Part shown: positions 21,374 to 32,562 of the stretch, one piece after another
Layout of the letters: each line of letters begins with the position of its first letter
How positions within the stretch are numbered: the stretch's first letter is position 1
NCBI GenBank assembly: GCA_934047225.1
Contig: OW203984.1
Location: 10,425,201 to 10,489,200 of the forward strand
Direction: 5' to 3'
DNA: 64,000 nucleotides
Source: Ypsolopha sequella
Lineage: Eukaryota > Arthropoda > Insecta > Lepidoptera > Ypsolophidae
Notes under the pieces: generated by a model
Told to the model about the DNA's origin: nothing
What the model saw: the letters and a program-made list of their open reading frames with translations, nothing else
The model's database searches: none
Translations under genes and position numbers: made by a program

Positions 21374-21879
21374 TGAGCGGTTTTCCAGACTGACCTTGAT
21401 CAAGCTTTCAGAGGTAAACACAGATGGCGTTACCCTGCTTTCAAGTGTCAAAAAGCAAAGATTATTTTTTAATCTGTGGGCAGCAAGATAAAAATTGTCA
21501 ATTCAATTGTTAAATCCAACAAAACCCTTCACAAAGACATTCCCATTTCGTTGTGTTGTTTTCTATCTATATAACTTACGTTAATAGCTTGGTATTTCAT
21601 TCAACTTTCAACATGGTCAGCCCATGCGTTGTAGCTTATTGTAAAAATATAGGAACACACAGTATAACTAATTACGGAAAGAACAATGGATCTTAGCAAT
21701 AATACATTTGAGGCATGGATTGACCATAAAAAAGAAAGAAGCAAAGAAGAAGTGTCAAAATCAAAAGAATCCAGTGTTGCCAGGAAGACATTTTTTGACA
21801 CTTTTAGTACAGGCTGCGCCATCTATTGAGTCGTTCGGTACTACTTTTTCTTTTTTAATTTGACTTTGAAAACCCCTCA
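21374..21879 (+). mobile_element. THAP-coding MITE, copy 1
   Basis: The ends are TGAGCGGTTTTC and GAAAACCCCTCA (12-bp inverted repeats with one mismatch). Inside, a short frame starts MVSPCVVAYCKNIG, the opening zinc-binding Cys-x(n)-Cys of a THAP domain as used by P-element-type transposases, and is soon stopped. A flanking repeat of the ATTTGTAACAAAATATTAAG family is interrupted at the insertion point. Confidence 0.6.
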
Positions 21880-21908
21880 TTGTATTTTAATAGCTGTAAG
21901 TAAGACAA

Positions 21909-22367
21909 TGAGCGGTTTTCCAGACTGACCTTGATCAAGCTTTCAGAGGTAAACATAGATGGCGTTACCCTGCTTTCAAGTGTCAAAAATCAAAGATTAT
22001 TTTTTAATCTGCGGGCAGCAGTATTTTGTGGACTAAAAAATTTCAAGTCAAGTGTCAAATCCAACAACACCCTTCACAAAAATATTCTTATTTTGTTGTG
22101 TATATAATATATATGGTGTTGTTTCAACTTAGTGTTTCATTCAACTTTCAACATGTTCAGCCCATGCGTTGTGGCTAGTTGTAAAAATATAGGAATACAC
22201 AGTTTCCCTAAAAATTCACCATGGAAAGAACAATAGATCTTAGCAATTATACATGAATCTAGTGTTGCCAGAAACACATTTATTGACACTTTTAGTACAA
22301 GCTGCACCATCTATCGAGTCGTTCGGTACTACTTTTTCTTTTTTAATTTGACTTTGAAAACCCCTCA
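21909..22367 (+). mobile_element. THAP-coding MITE, copy 2
   Basis: This has the same ends as copy 1 (starts TGAGCGGTTTTC, ends AAAACCCCTCA) and begins 29 bp after it. The frame from about 22,153 reads MFSPCVVASCKNIGIHSFPK before a stop, giving the CxxxxC followed by the HSFPK/HRFPK block that begins the THAP fold. It is shorter than copy 1 by about 47 bp. Only the DNA-binding start of a transposase remains. Confidence 0.65.
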
Positions 22368-22490
22368 AGTCGTGATACCAGCCGTACATTTCGAAAATAC
22401 TTAATCTAATATAACGCTTATATCATAATATCGTTAAAAATATGTTTACCTATGAATATAGCAAACCACCATTGTTAAAAGTTGACTTAG

Positions 22491-22703
22491 CTAAAAACTT
22501 GTAATTTAGGTTCGAAACACCTTAGGTTGTCCGATGAAGTAGAAGATATTACTCATGCACAAATGAGATCGTTTTGGAATGATCAAACCCGAGCAGCTTT
22601 TTCTACTGACACGACCAATATTTTGATCTGCGAAAATCGCCGGGAATATATTGCTCCTGTCAAAAGCATGATTCTTGACCACTTAATTAATCAAAGTTCT
22701 TGA
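22491..22703 (+). CDS. Unrecognised candidate terminal exon
   Basis: A splice-acceptor-like TTGTAATTTAG ends at 22,509. The frame after it continues for about 64 codons to TGA at 22,701-22,703 with protein-like composition (RLSDEVEDITHAQMRSFW, CENRREYIAPVKS). There is no Met at its head, so it would be a last exon rather than a whole gene. No family was recognised. Upstream sequence is repeat, so it may be the remnant of a mobile-element gene. A possible AATAAA lies near 22,980. Confidence 0.3.
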   Translation, partial: LKTCNLGSKHLRLSDEVEDITHAQMRSFWNDQTRAAFSTDTTNILICENRREYIAPVKSMILDHLINQSS

Positions 22704-24026
22704 CGTATGATTTTTATACGTTTACATGGTATCAAAAATTACAAAACATGAACTGAAGAGTGTTAAACGTTTGAACACATCTCAATCCACATAATGAGAA
22801 CAATTTCTATTTTCTCGGCTAGAACGACATTTTTATTTGAATTTGTTTTTTGTTATTTCCTACAAGTCTGAAACTTGATTATGAGCAAGCTTTTCTCAAT
22901 TCAATTCCAAACCGTTTTATCTGGCTTCTTTAAACGTGTCTCCGAACATTAGTTCCACCAATAACTTGTTTTAAGCGAAAAATAAAAAATATCGATCTCA
23001 TCCATCATTTAAACATTTTCGTCTTCCCGCCAAACTTTTCTTTTGACATATTACTCTATGTCCGTTCCGAATCACACCAAAGTTAGTCCGAAGACTGTTC
23101 CATTATGACCGGTTCCAAAACGTATTGCTCATCCGACTAGAATTGCTCGATGATAGGGGTTTGGTTTTGGAACGCTACCTTGATACAAATCCGGAGAACT
23201 AAGAGAATTAAAATTTGCTACTTTTGACAGTTGCAACAAGAGAGCGAAACTTTTATCTCGAAGTCTTGAAATGTCGACAGATTTACAGTAAAAAAATATA
23301 GCAATTTAATGTTTTAAATCTAGATTAACGAATTATCGCTTGATTTTTCGATAGCGAGTTTTTTTCACAGACTTTTGGATGAGGTGGTCATTTGCTTACA
23401 ACTTACAAAAAACTGAAAAAAATACAACCTTAGAGAAGTATTGAATGCTATAAACTGATGTGGAGACCCCAGAAGTAAAACAAGTTTCAAGCACATTGTA
23501 CTCGAGTGCTCACATTTAATGCGTGTATAATGTTGCGAATAAACGTAGTGTTGCATGCTTTGACTACTGTTTTTGCAAGTTTTTATTTTATTTCAATTTT
23601 GGAACGTAAATGACGATAGTGATGGATCCATCTTCGAATCAATTCTAGTTTATCGAGCTACAATCAGTTTGTTGTTCTAATGAGTTATTTAAAAAGTCTC
23701 CAGTATGAATTGGGATGTATTAACTAAACTCACCTTATTTATTTTAATCCAACTCAAATGATTTCAAAAAAGTGTGAGAAAGTACAAATTGCGCGATCTC
23801 ACTCGGCCATCCAAAATTACGCTCTCTCTCCCTTTATCTAAAAACTATTTTCTTAGCCACTCGTTTTAAATTTTGCCCGGCCAATAAAAGTAAGATCGCA
23901 TGATCTAACTATCACGACGTGGACCTGCATCCTTTCACATGACGCTGGTCATTCATGCCTCCACTCCCCTTTAACCGAGTCTCGTTTTTTATGAACAGCC
24001 CTTGGTCTCCAAGAAGAGTGGACATA
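22704..24026. other. AT-rich intergenic stretch
   Basis: No gene or clear element was seen. Short patches near 23,817-23,836 (TTACGCTCTCTCTCCCTTTA) resemble the patch near 10,772-10,792 and are probably parts of one repeat family. Confidence 0.3.
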
Positions 24027-24397
24027 ATATTAATATTATGTTCTTTCTAAAACACATAGCGTTTTAGGTGAAGATGCAGTTTGTGTAAAGCCTTGTGCTT
24101 TTTCACCAAACGCTTTGCATTACAACAAAACATATATTATGTGATGAATAAAACACACAGCGTTGCAGCAAGGTTCTTGCTGGTGAAGACACTATGAGGA
24201 CTGACAGATCTCATCGCGCTTTCACAGAGTAGAAAGCGCCAGCTGGTGCAGATAAAGACGGTAAATCGCTAAGTTACAGGTATGTTTTCACATATTTTTG
24301 GTTAGCACATGGCTTTACACAAACTGCATCTTCACCTAAAACGCTGTGTGTTTTATTCATCACATAATACATGTTTTGTTGTAATGCAAAACATTTA
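24027..24397. mobile_element. DIRS end fragment joined to second copy of the 299-bp element
   Basis: Positions 24,036-24,100 repeat the DIRS inverted terminus (ATTATGTTCTTTCTAAAACA, then GCAGTTTGTGTAAAGCCTTG). From about 24,108 a second copy of the element at 11,995-12,293 follows in inverse orientation, with both inverted ends present (TTTGCATTACAACAAAACAT at left and its complement at right). As at 12 kb, the two components are adjacent. Confidence 0.65.
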
Positions 24398-24766
24398 TAT
24401 TTTTATCATGCCTTTAAAATCTGGCGCTGCTTACGAACTAAAGCTTCTTTTACTTACTTCTTTCCGAAATACCTTCGGGGATCACAACAAGACACTAAAT
24501 TTAATCTGGATCTGCTACCTACAATCAACAACAAACCAAAATCAGACGCATATTGGGATTATTGGGGTCCATTTTTGCCGTTCTTGAGCCTTGTCACCAA
24601 TATCGATGTTTACCGGTGTAGTCCATCACTAGTTAAGATAGATGTGGGCGCAGGGCGGGTGGCAGCGCAGGGGCCATGAAGTATTTGAATGGGCGACCAA
24701 TCACAATCACGGTAAAACGAATCGCGCATAATTTCGGAACGCACCAACACGTCACGTCATCACAAT

Positions 24767-25377
24767 CAGCGTTGCCAGATTGGTGGTCTTTTTCGCGATT
24801 CTGGGGAAAAATTTGGTACTTGGGGAAATGATAATTATCTTTGGGGAAATTTTTAGGGAAAAAGAAAAATATTCGAGTAAGAATGAAATATTTATCTATT
24901 ATAAACCTAAAGCAATAACTTTACATAAGAGCCTTTATTCCAACCCCATAAATCCCATGAACAAAAAAAGATCAGTCCGTCGTCGTCGGCCAAGTTGTCG
25001 TTGAGAGCAGTTTTTAGTAAAATCTAAAATACATTTAAATAAATGGCTAGACGTTATAGGCCAGCTTGGAAAGCCGAACGTCAGTTTTCTAGTGAGTTTT
25101 TATCTAAGTCATATAGCGTTCCCTTGATAAAGCCGTTTTATTACCAGGATTTAGGATGAGGGTTAAGATGCCTTTTATTTTAGATCTGAAACATGTTGAA
25201 TTTCTTTTTTTTATTGTTTCAAGTGGGAATTACAATAACTCGAAGAAAAAATTGTCCTATCCGTTTAAATAAAATTAAGAACATCAACTTTGTTTTTTTT
25301 TTCTGAAATACGTATCATTTTGGGGAAAAGTTATTTTGAATCTGAGGAAATTTAGGAAATCACATCTGGCAGCCCTG
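24767..25377. mobile_element. hAT-like nonautonomous element
   Basis: The start CAGCGTTGCCAGAT is mirrored by ATCTGGCAGCCCTG at the end (CAGNGNTGCCAGAT ends, typical of hAT). The flanks ATCACAAT and GTTACAAT agree at 6 of 8 positions, compatible with an aged 8-bp duplication. The interior has repeated TTTGGGGAAA-type motifs and no transposase. Confidence 0.55.
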
Positions 25378-26814
25378 GTTACAATCACTAAAGAAAAACA
25401 ACTGTCATTTCACAACAAATGAATGCCGACGAGAGTCGCGAAAGCAAACATTCCGAGTAAAATTTTGTGATAAATTTCAAGTTATTTCTCTGAACTTTGA
25501 ATAAGTGAAGTGCCTTGACTGTACTAGCAATGATTATTTTGTTCTAGTTTATTTTATTCTTGTGTAACATCCTTTGGATTGAAACATCGGTAAGTGAACT
25601 TTTCTCATTTTCCTAGTAAAGGCTGTCAGAATTTTCTAGCTGGTTACCCAGCTTTACTTAGTTAAGTTTACTAATTTTATTGTTCTTAAATACTACATTG
25701 TTTTATAAATTCTAGGCTTTCAGCAAAATATTTGCGGTCGTAGTGTACATTAAGGGGACGGTTTTTTTTTTACGCAGGTAGCTTGCCTGCCGGCCTCCGA
25801 AAAACGTATAATTTTCAGGTCCTGAATCGTGCTCCCTTATCGACAACAACCTAAAATTGAAAAAAAATAGTTGGAATTTATCAGGCACTACAGTTTTTTT
25901 TCTGTATTTTATATTTATGGTGTATATGTATTTACAGAACCGGGAACACAATATGTTCTGTGGGGAATACACATGTATTCTTTGCATGAGCGAGGTAGTT
26001 AAAGTCCATTGTGACTGTGCCAATATATTTCTTTTTCAATTATAATGTATTTTTTATTAGTATACATATACCTAAATAAAAAACTATCTATTAAGTCCAC
26101 AATCACAATATTCATTGTTTTCTATACAAACAAAATTTTTCCAGGTCAAAGGAATACCATACAATTTAAACAAAGCTTTTAATTTAGAGGTTTCAGTCAC
26201 ATATATATTTGAAGGTTCTAAAACTTCTGGAGTATACCTATTTTCTATCTAACTGAGGTATCCAAACTTTTTGTGATTAAGGCTAGAGATCAAGCTAGAA
26301 CATGAACAATTTCAATCTGTGGAGGTTTCACAATTACTTTATATTCAGGACCAAGCCAAGTATTCAGACTTTTAACTCCCATATAATTTCGCCAGGTGAT
26401 CAATTTGAAAAAAAAAATGTGTGTGGTGTTGTCATAATAGGCTATCAACCTAGATTACTTTATGTTCCGTCCCAGGTTCCATTTTTCCACGTTTGTCTGA
26501 ACTTTCTAGAAATTTTCAGTGACGGATTTGCTTTGTCAGAACAGGGCTACCTACCTATTAGTCCTTGAGTGCTTTTTCCAGTTGTAAATATTTCAGAGTT
26601 AGTTTATCTTCTGACCCAACATCGGCCTGGGCTCTGTGTCTATGGTTTTTTTGGTTTCCAAGTCTTCCCTAGAAGAATGCAGTTACGGAATCGTCTCAAT
26701 TTCAAATATCAAAAGAATACACTAAAATCTAAAAAAATCGCCTATAAAATATTTCAGTAGAAGCTATGAACCTTATATTCTGTTATTTCGCTGCATGATT
26801 ATTAGTATTACCCG
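25378..26814. other. Stretch with a possible 5'UTR exon
   Basis: A tract from about 25,430 ends at ACATCG|GTAAGTGAAC (donor at 25,589), a strong splice donor on the plus strand not preceded by a long reading frame. It could be a non-coding first exon for a downstream plus-strand gene. The remainder shows no gene. Confidence 0.2.
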
Positions 26815-26946
26815 TCAAAGACAAATAGGCCAATGAGTCAACATATAATCGCTTCTATCAAAAGCTAATAAAGTCTTTGCCATTGGTCTTTTTGTGTAGG
26901 ATGGGTAGTCGCATTTTTTTGCTAGGGTATGCCATACTCTTAAGTT
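26815..26946 (+). repeat. Dispersed repeat, copy 1 (ACATATAATCGC family)
   Basis: This is collinear with 43,297-43,420. Shared blocks are GAGTCAACATATAATCGC/GAGCCAACATATAATCGC, GTCTTTGCCATT and TAGGGTATGCCAT followed by CTCTTAAG. At 43.4 kb the copy stops exactly at the TTAA where another element begins. Confidence 0.6.
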
Positions 26947-27689
26947 TTTGGGAATGGCCTTTAATCAGTAGAATTATTGATTATCATTAATTTTTTTTTA
27001 AATAGACTCTCGATATGATCCTGCCTCCTGCCACTTTATAGATTAAGAGCTCTATTAACTAGTATTTGTTTTATGTGAAAAACAATTATGTGAGAGCCAC
27101 AGGCTGGGCTCGTCATCTGTTAGTGCCCCTTTATCTACAGTCTAACCATATTTGCTTATTATCTTTATATTTTTAACCCTGCCCACGTGGTATTTTTACC
27201 AATTCATGAGCAATGACTTGAAGAGTTGTATGTTAGTGTGTGTGCGTGTGTAGGTCTTTTTTTCTGAATCGTATTTTAACCAAAGATGACACTGGGAAAT
27301 AATGGAATGACAGTACAAAGGCTTATTGGATAGAATAAGTTGTAAGTTACAATGTAGGAAAAAAATGGTGTGTTTTTTTTTTCTAGGTACTCAAGCCAAA
27401 TCCAACTTCTCTTTTCTTTATTTCAGCAAAATTCGTTTCACACATTGCTAAAATTTCTAATTAAATTCACAGCATGTTTCATTATAAACAAACTATATAA
27501 TATGTATTTTTTATATTATTTTCTTTCGCTGAAAACAAATATACCAAAACTTCCCTAAGTTTTTCTTATCAAAACACAGCATAACTTGTTAAAATATAAA
27601 GTGAAACTATCTAATAATTCTTATTTGCTTATTCTTGCCTGAAACCACAAATTCTGTGGCTAATTTATTTTATTCTGGATATATATAAA

Positions 27690-27807
27690 CTGCCTACAGA
27701 AGGAAACATGTCCAAAATTTTTGTCATTATAAATTATACTAATTTGTATCAATGACAGATCAATATAAAATAATAAAAAATTTAGACATGTTTCCTTTCT
27801 GCAGTAA
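27690..27807. mobile_element. Short hairpin MITE
   Basis: The left end CTGCCTACAGAAGGAAACAT faces ATGTTTCCTTTCTGCAGTA at the right, with matching AATTTTT/AAAAAATT inside. The total is about 118 bp around a short AT-rich loop. Confidence 0.6.
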
Positions 27808-30040
27808 GCGGTTCATAACATATTAATGTTGTGAGCATTAAATTTTAAATTGAATGACATGATACCCAGGGAACTGAATAACATTGTTACATTTCATGTA
27901 CCTAAAGTTTGCGAATGTAATTTATTTATGCATGTTTTCCTCAATGTAAGCTGTATTTAACTATGGGTTTATGTATGACCGTTGAAGAGAATAAAAAAAT
28001 ACAACTGCACAAAGAAAACTTTGACCTCAGCAGCAAATGTTTAGTTTTGATATTCAATTGCCAAAAATAAGAACTTGGACAATAACATTTGAAAAACATC
28101 AAAGAAAACTAATTTTGGTTTTTTAGTTGGGCTAAATCTTATTTTATTGACAACTTACATTAATATATATCTTTTATTTATTTATTTACATAATGATCTT
28201 TGCTGTCGAAGTTTTGCAGAATATGTAAAAAATAAATATATTTTCGGCTATGTCGTCAAAGGATTTATTTATCAATCAATCAATTATTATTTTATCTTAT
28301 CAGTAATGATTAATAACTTATTTACATATTTTGAATTAAGAGGCTAATACACGCCAATGACCTTCAAAATTGCGATTAAGGTCCAGTTTAATTCAGAGAT
28401 TTTGTCGGTAATAAAATTGAAAAAAATATATGGTAAACTACAGTACATCTGGAATGTGATGGCCGAATTAGTATTTTTAATTTTCGTCAGGAACTTTAAC
28501 TAAATATACCAAAACACGGTCCAAGTTAAGACAATTCAAAAGATCTGATTAATTAAGTATGCAAAGAAACAAATTGAAACTTACTAAAATTGAAAATGTT
28601 ATAACAACAAATTAGTTCCCCGTTATATTTTTGAATTATTATGGTTGTAACTATTTATTCACGTATTATTTTCTCCTACTGAGCGCTATTCGCGATCGCG
28701 CTGTCGTCGTAACAGCCACATTACAATGTTGATGTGGACCTTATTTCGATGTCATTTACGTCGATATTTGTACCGATACACATTGAGCTGCTAATTTAGC
28801 AGGGATATGTATGCAGTGAAAGAAAATCAGAGCCAGTTTATTTTTCAAGAACATAATTTGCATTCGCAAGAACGTTATTTTGAAAACTGAGATTAGATAC
28901 ACAAAGGCTCGCCTGCCTCGATTGAAACTGTTTTTGTGATACCAATCTATAAGTTATCAGTGGAAAATTAGATAACAGTGCTATTGTCTAACTGAGCCCG
29001 TTATTCTGTTTGTTTGGTTGTTTTTTGAACCATTATGTGGTTCAGTGGTTCCTCACCAACAGACAACAATAAAAAGTGCAAGGAATGAAGGTGGATTTGG
29101 AAACTGGTTACATTATAGATGGTTCTAAAGTGGAAAATTTACGTATCTATAAGTATACGTAGAATTTAGTTATCGGTTGATGAAGTCAGATTCCACTTTC
29201 AAAAGAGGTAATTTTGGATAAGATAAGGTTTTTATTTATAATATTTTTATTCCGAAGCGAAAAGTGCGCTTGTAGACTTTTCTTTCTTTGAAAGTACATT
29301 TAAACAGTTAAATATTTTCCCATGCTTAAGTTAAAAGAGGTTATATGTATGTAGTATTCTCAACATCTGGCTTGTACTAAAATGGTTATTGCTCAGCTCC
29401 TTTAGGCAAAGCCCAATGATATTATACGCAAATGTGTGTATTTTTTTTAACGATGTTTACTTTAATATATATCAATTACGGTCTTTCACAATACGAAGCA
29501 ATTTTCGTTCATTACCTGATATGATAAGATTATTAAAAAGCAGAATAGCATAGACAAAATCAAAAACAGAGTGGCTACATCTGCGGAATCGCATTGTAAC
29601 GTGTCGTGGGCAGATCGTAAAAGTATGAAATCGAAAATCTTTCACCAAAGTTCAAAAATAGGTGCGACGACGAGTGAAGCGTGTTATCTTTACATGTAAA
29701 TAAATTTGGGGAACCGAGCGAAGTGAAGCGGAGCGAGGTACATCAATGTGCCGACGACATTATTCTTCGGCCGTCCGGCGGATATTTTATTTTAATTGAT
29801 AGGAATCTGAAGGAAAAATTATACTACTCTTATCTATGGAATGATATAAGCCGCCAGTCGGCTGATTTGGTATATTTATTTTTTTGTTTCGGCGCTGTCG
29901 TCACGTGACAAACTTGTATCCTGGTTCGCTTGATTAGTCACTTCAGGTATCGAATCGTTGGTGCAGTAGGTACTCGTAATAGACTAGAAAACAGTTACCA
30001 GGTTTTAGAGCTCGAATCCATGTCAGAAGTTTTTCTTTTT
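27808..30040. other. AT-rich intergenic stretch
   Basis: No convincing gene. A GC-richer patch near 28,680-28,725 shares GTCGTAACAGCCAC with one near 35,128-35,141. A patch near 29,712-29,738 (GCGAAGTGAAGCGGAGCGAGG) is the complement of the motif near 900. Confidence 0.35.
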
Positions 30041-30345
30041 TCTAATCGGAATTGTATATGTATTGTATTGCCTTTCGCCTGCGGCTCCACCCGCATTTAT
30101 TCAATCTTTGCTCCGTTGTTTTATTAACATCCCTTATAGCCTATATGTTGACTCGTCCTCGTAGCACAGTCTTTAATCGCGCGCGATGCCACTTAGTACG
30201 TCACGCTCCTCGCACTTGTGATTCAACTAGTGGCGTCGCGCGCGATTAAACACTATGCTACGCCCGCAGGTTCACTACCTGTGACAATAAAGAAAACCGC
30301 ATCCAAATCCGTTGAGTGGTTCTTGAGTTATTCTTGTTCGTAATT
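30041..30345 (+). repeat. TTCGCCTGCGGCTC repeat with a nested 79-bp palindrome
   Basis: Phrases such as TATAGCCTATATGTTGACTC, AATAAAGAAAACCGCATC and AAATCCGTTGAGTGGTTCTT belong to the same family as copies near 33,585-33,660 and 54,655-54,835. Positions 30,171-30,249 form a GC-rich inverted repeat (TTTAATCGCGCGCGATGCC against its complement) absent from the other copies, so it is a later insertion. Confidence 0.6.
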
Positions 30346-30349
30346 TAAA

Positions 30350-31410
30350 GGATGAAAGTGCGCCAGGAATCGATGATCTGAATAATAAATTAATTAAAAG
30401 TATTTGTTAATTTAGTGCATATTTTCAACATTAGTCTCTCGTTAGGTATCTTCCCAGATGACTGGAAAATAGCTTCAGTAAGGCCAATCTGTAAAGCAGG
30501 ATAAAAAATGACCCTCTTAACTACAGGCCAATATTACATTTAATCACATTTTCAAAAACTTTTAGAAAAACTAGTAAACAATTGTCTGACTACCTACTTG
30601 GAAATACAGCATATTGTCTGATAAACAATTTAGTTTCCGCAAAAGAAAATCGACTTTAGATGCTGTAAATACACTTCTAAGTCAAATCTCTTCTGCCCTA
30701 GATAATGACGAAGCATGTATAGGAGTCTTTTTAGATCTCGCTAAAGCGTTTGATACCTCTTACTTGGAGACCCCCTCGAAGTAATTCGGAGGAAAGTAAG
30801 AGGACAGCTCACAGGCAAAAAACCAGGAGGCCCACCATGCCTGGGACCGATGGATGGCGGTATATCCATCCATAATAGCCGGGCCTTATATGGAACAGAC
30901 TTGTGACGGGCAGCGGCGTCACTGGTGCGAGGGTCCCGGCACCGCGCTCACCAACCCGCCTGCCCAGCGTGCGTGAGTATGGGCAATTCTTCCAGGATGA
31001 CCGCCGGGAGTGACAAAGTCCTAAAAAGGCTTATGTCCAGCATTGGACGAACTAGGCTGATGTATGGAAAGCGTTTGATACTGTTTCGGCAGCCATTTTC
31101 CTTCAAAAATTAGAAAAGTCAGGTATCCGGGGTACTGCTTTAAATTGGTCTAGGAGCTATCTTAGTAATAAAAAACAAATAATTAAAGTCTAAGATTGAT
31201 GTTACATGATATGCAGATGACACCGTTCTCATGGTCCTAGATTTTTCATAGCCCCGTTTATTCCATAGTACTGAAATAGGATAAAAAACTGTCGCAGAAT
31301 GGCTTAGTAAAAATCTCCTCACACTTAATACCAAGAAAACTCATTATCTTTTCTTTAATAAAACCAAAGCATCCGAACCACTACAAATCTCAAACCTAAA
31401 AATACTCATT
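30350..31410 (+). mobile_element. Decayed LINE reverse transcriptase, interrupted
   Basis: Frame-broken plus-strand translation gives, in order, DESAPGIDD, FPDDWKIASVRPICKAG, NDPLNYRPI, a block ending GVFLDLAKAFDT (catalytic motif A) and, after the insertion at 30,757-31,067, KAFDTVSAA again, then YADDTVLMV (motif C) and AEWLSKNLLTLNTKKTHYL. These are standard non-LTR reverse transcriptase blocks of a jockey-type element distinct from the LINE at 18-20 kb. Stops and frameshifts show it is dead. Confidence 0.85.
30757..31067 (+). mobile_element. 5'-truncated retroelement nested in the LINE
   Basis: The 311-bp insertion is bounded by the exact 14-bp duplication AAAGCGTTTGATAC (30,743-30,756 and 31,068-31,081), interrupting the LINE at its LAKAFDT motif. 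The insert is GC-rich and ends TTATGTCCAGCATTGGACGA then ACTAGGCTGATG, like the 3' ends of moth RTE/BovB-type LINEs (CCCAGCAGTGGGACN..GGCTGATG). Variable-length duplication and 5' truncation fit target-primed integration. The family call is tentative. Confidence 0.75.
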
Positions 31411-31953
31411 GCTAAAAAAGAAATCATATTTTTTGTCATTGGACCCTGAAAAATAATTTTATTGAATTTCTAATTCAATATTTGGTTTTGAGTCAACATT
31501 CGGCAAAAAAAAATATCCAAATTTCAGGTCTGTGATTCATTCTGTCTACGAGCTAGATACCCTTGACATACGGATGTACAGACAGACAGCAGGGTGACAT
31601 TAGCAAAACTAGGTACAGAATCCTTAAAAAGAAATGTGTCTACGCAATATTTTCTTTTTTGTGATCATAATTGTGGTCTTCGTTAGGTAAAATTAACAAG
31701 GTATTAGTAATATATACTGTTCATTTCGTAAATCACCTCAATGACGCCATCTATAATTATAATCATGTACTAAGTGAATACTTTACAAGCACTTCATTGG
31801 AAATGATAAAGACTGCTAAATCCTCACAATAATTAACACAATAAACTTAGTGCGATAACGAAGCGATATCATCAACCCGACGATATAATCAGATATTGGC
31901 CAAGGTGTTGGCTATCATCAGCTTAGTGGCTACGTGACAGCAAGTGCGAGAAC
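31411..31953 (+). promoter_or_regulatory. Upstream region of Chd64
   Basis: The sequence is AT-rich, with repeat traces (GGATGTACAGACAGACAGCAGG near 31,582). Close to the gene, GGCTATCATCAG ending near 31,920 could be a splice acceptor, so the 33 nt before the ATG may belong to an exon whose 5' part lies farther upstream. No firm TATA box or initiator could be assigned. Confidence 0.3.
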
Positions 31954-32517
31954 ATGGCAGAATACCGAGCAGACAAAGCCGGCATCAACGCCGAGGCCCA
32001 AGCCAGGATTCACAGCAAGTACAACGACCAAATCGCCCAAGAAACCCTCGAGTGGATAAGAAAATTGACCGGCGAACCAGCGAACACTGCTGGTGATGCC
32101 GACAACCTCCACACCGTCCTGAAGGATGGAACCCTTCTCTGCAAACTCGTCAACGCGATCCAAGAAGGCTCAGTCAAGAAGGTAAATGCTTCCGCCATGG
32201 CTTTCAAGTGCATGGAGAACATCAACGCGTTCTTAGAAGCCGCTAAGAAGTTGGGGGTACCGCCGCAAGAAACATTCCAGACCATCGATCTGTGGGAGAG
32301 ACAGAATCTGTACTCCGTCGTGACCTGTCTGCAATCCCTCGGTAGAAAGGCCGGAAACTACGGAAAGCCTTCGATTGGGCCGAAGGAAGCTGACAAAAAT
32401 GTTCGCGAATTCACTGATGAACAATTGAAGGCTGGTCAGAATGTTATCTCGCTACAGTACGGCACCAATAAAGGCCAGCAGTCCGGAATTTCCTTCGGTA
32501 ACACTCGTCACATGTGA
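31954..32517 (+). CDS. Chd64: Chd64, calponin-homology (transgelin-like) protein
   Basis: This is a complete 187-residue protein, closely matching the length and layout of insect Chd64 (about 188 in Drosophila). A short N-terminal stretch (AGINAEAQARIHSKY) leads into one calponin-homology domain at about residues 25-135. Landmarks are ETLEWIRKLTGE, VLKDGTLLCKLVNAIQ, MAFKCMENINAFL and TFQTIDLWERQNLYSVVTCL. A linker with KPSIGPKEADKNVREFTDEQ follows, and a single calponin repeat ends in SLQYGTNKG and SGISFGNTRHM. The family binds actin in the cytoplasm, and Drosophila Chd64 is also reported with FKBP39 in juvenile-hormone/ecdysone response complexes. Codon use is GC-rich, unlike the surroundings, which suggests high expression. 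The whole reading frame is uninterrupted, so this is either a one-coding-exon locus with an upstream non-coding exon or an intact retrocopy. Confidence 0.92.
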   Translation: MAEYRADKAGINAEAQARIHSKYNDQIAQETLEWIRKLTGEPANTAGDADNLHTVLKDGTLLCKLVNAIQEGSVKKVNASAMAFKCMENINAFLEAAKKLGVPPQETFQTIDLWERQNLYSVVTCLQSLGRKAGNYGKPSIGPKEADKNVREFTDEQLKAGQNVISLQYGTNKGQQSGISFGNTRHM

Positions 32518-32562
32518 TTTTCAGTATTGTTATTTGTCTATGTTTGTTTTTTTTCTATTTTT

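Noticed and set aside
31140..31424. Separate gene around YADDTVLMV
   Set aside because: This is motif C of the interrupted LINE, continuous with the blocks upstream of the nested insertion.
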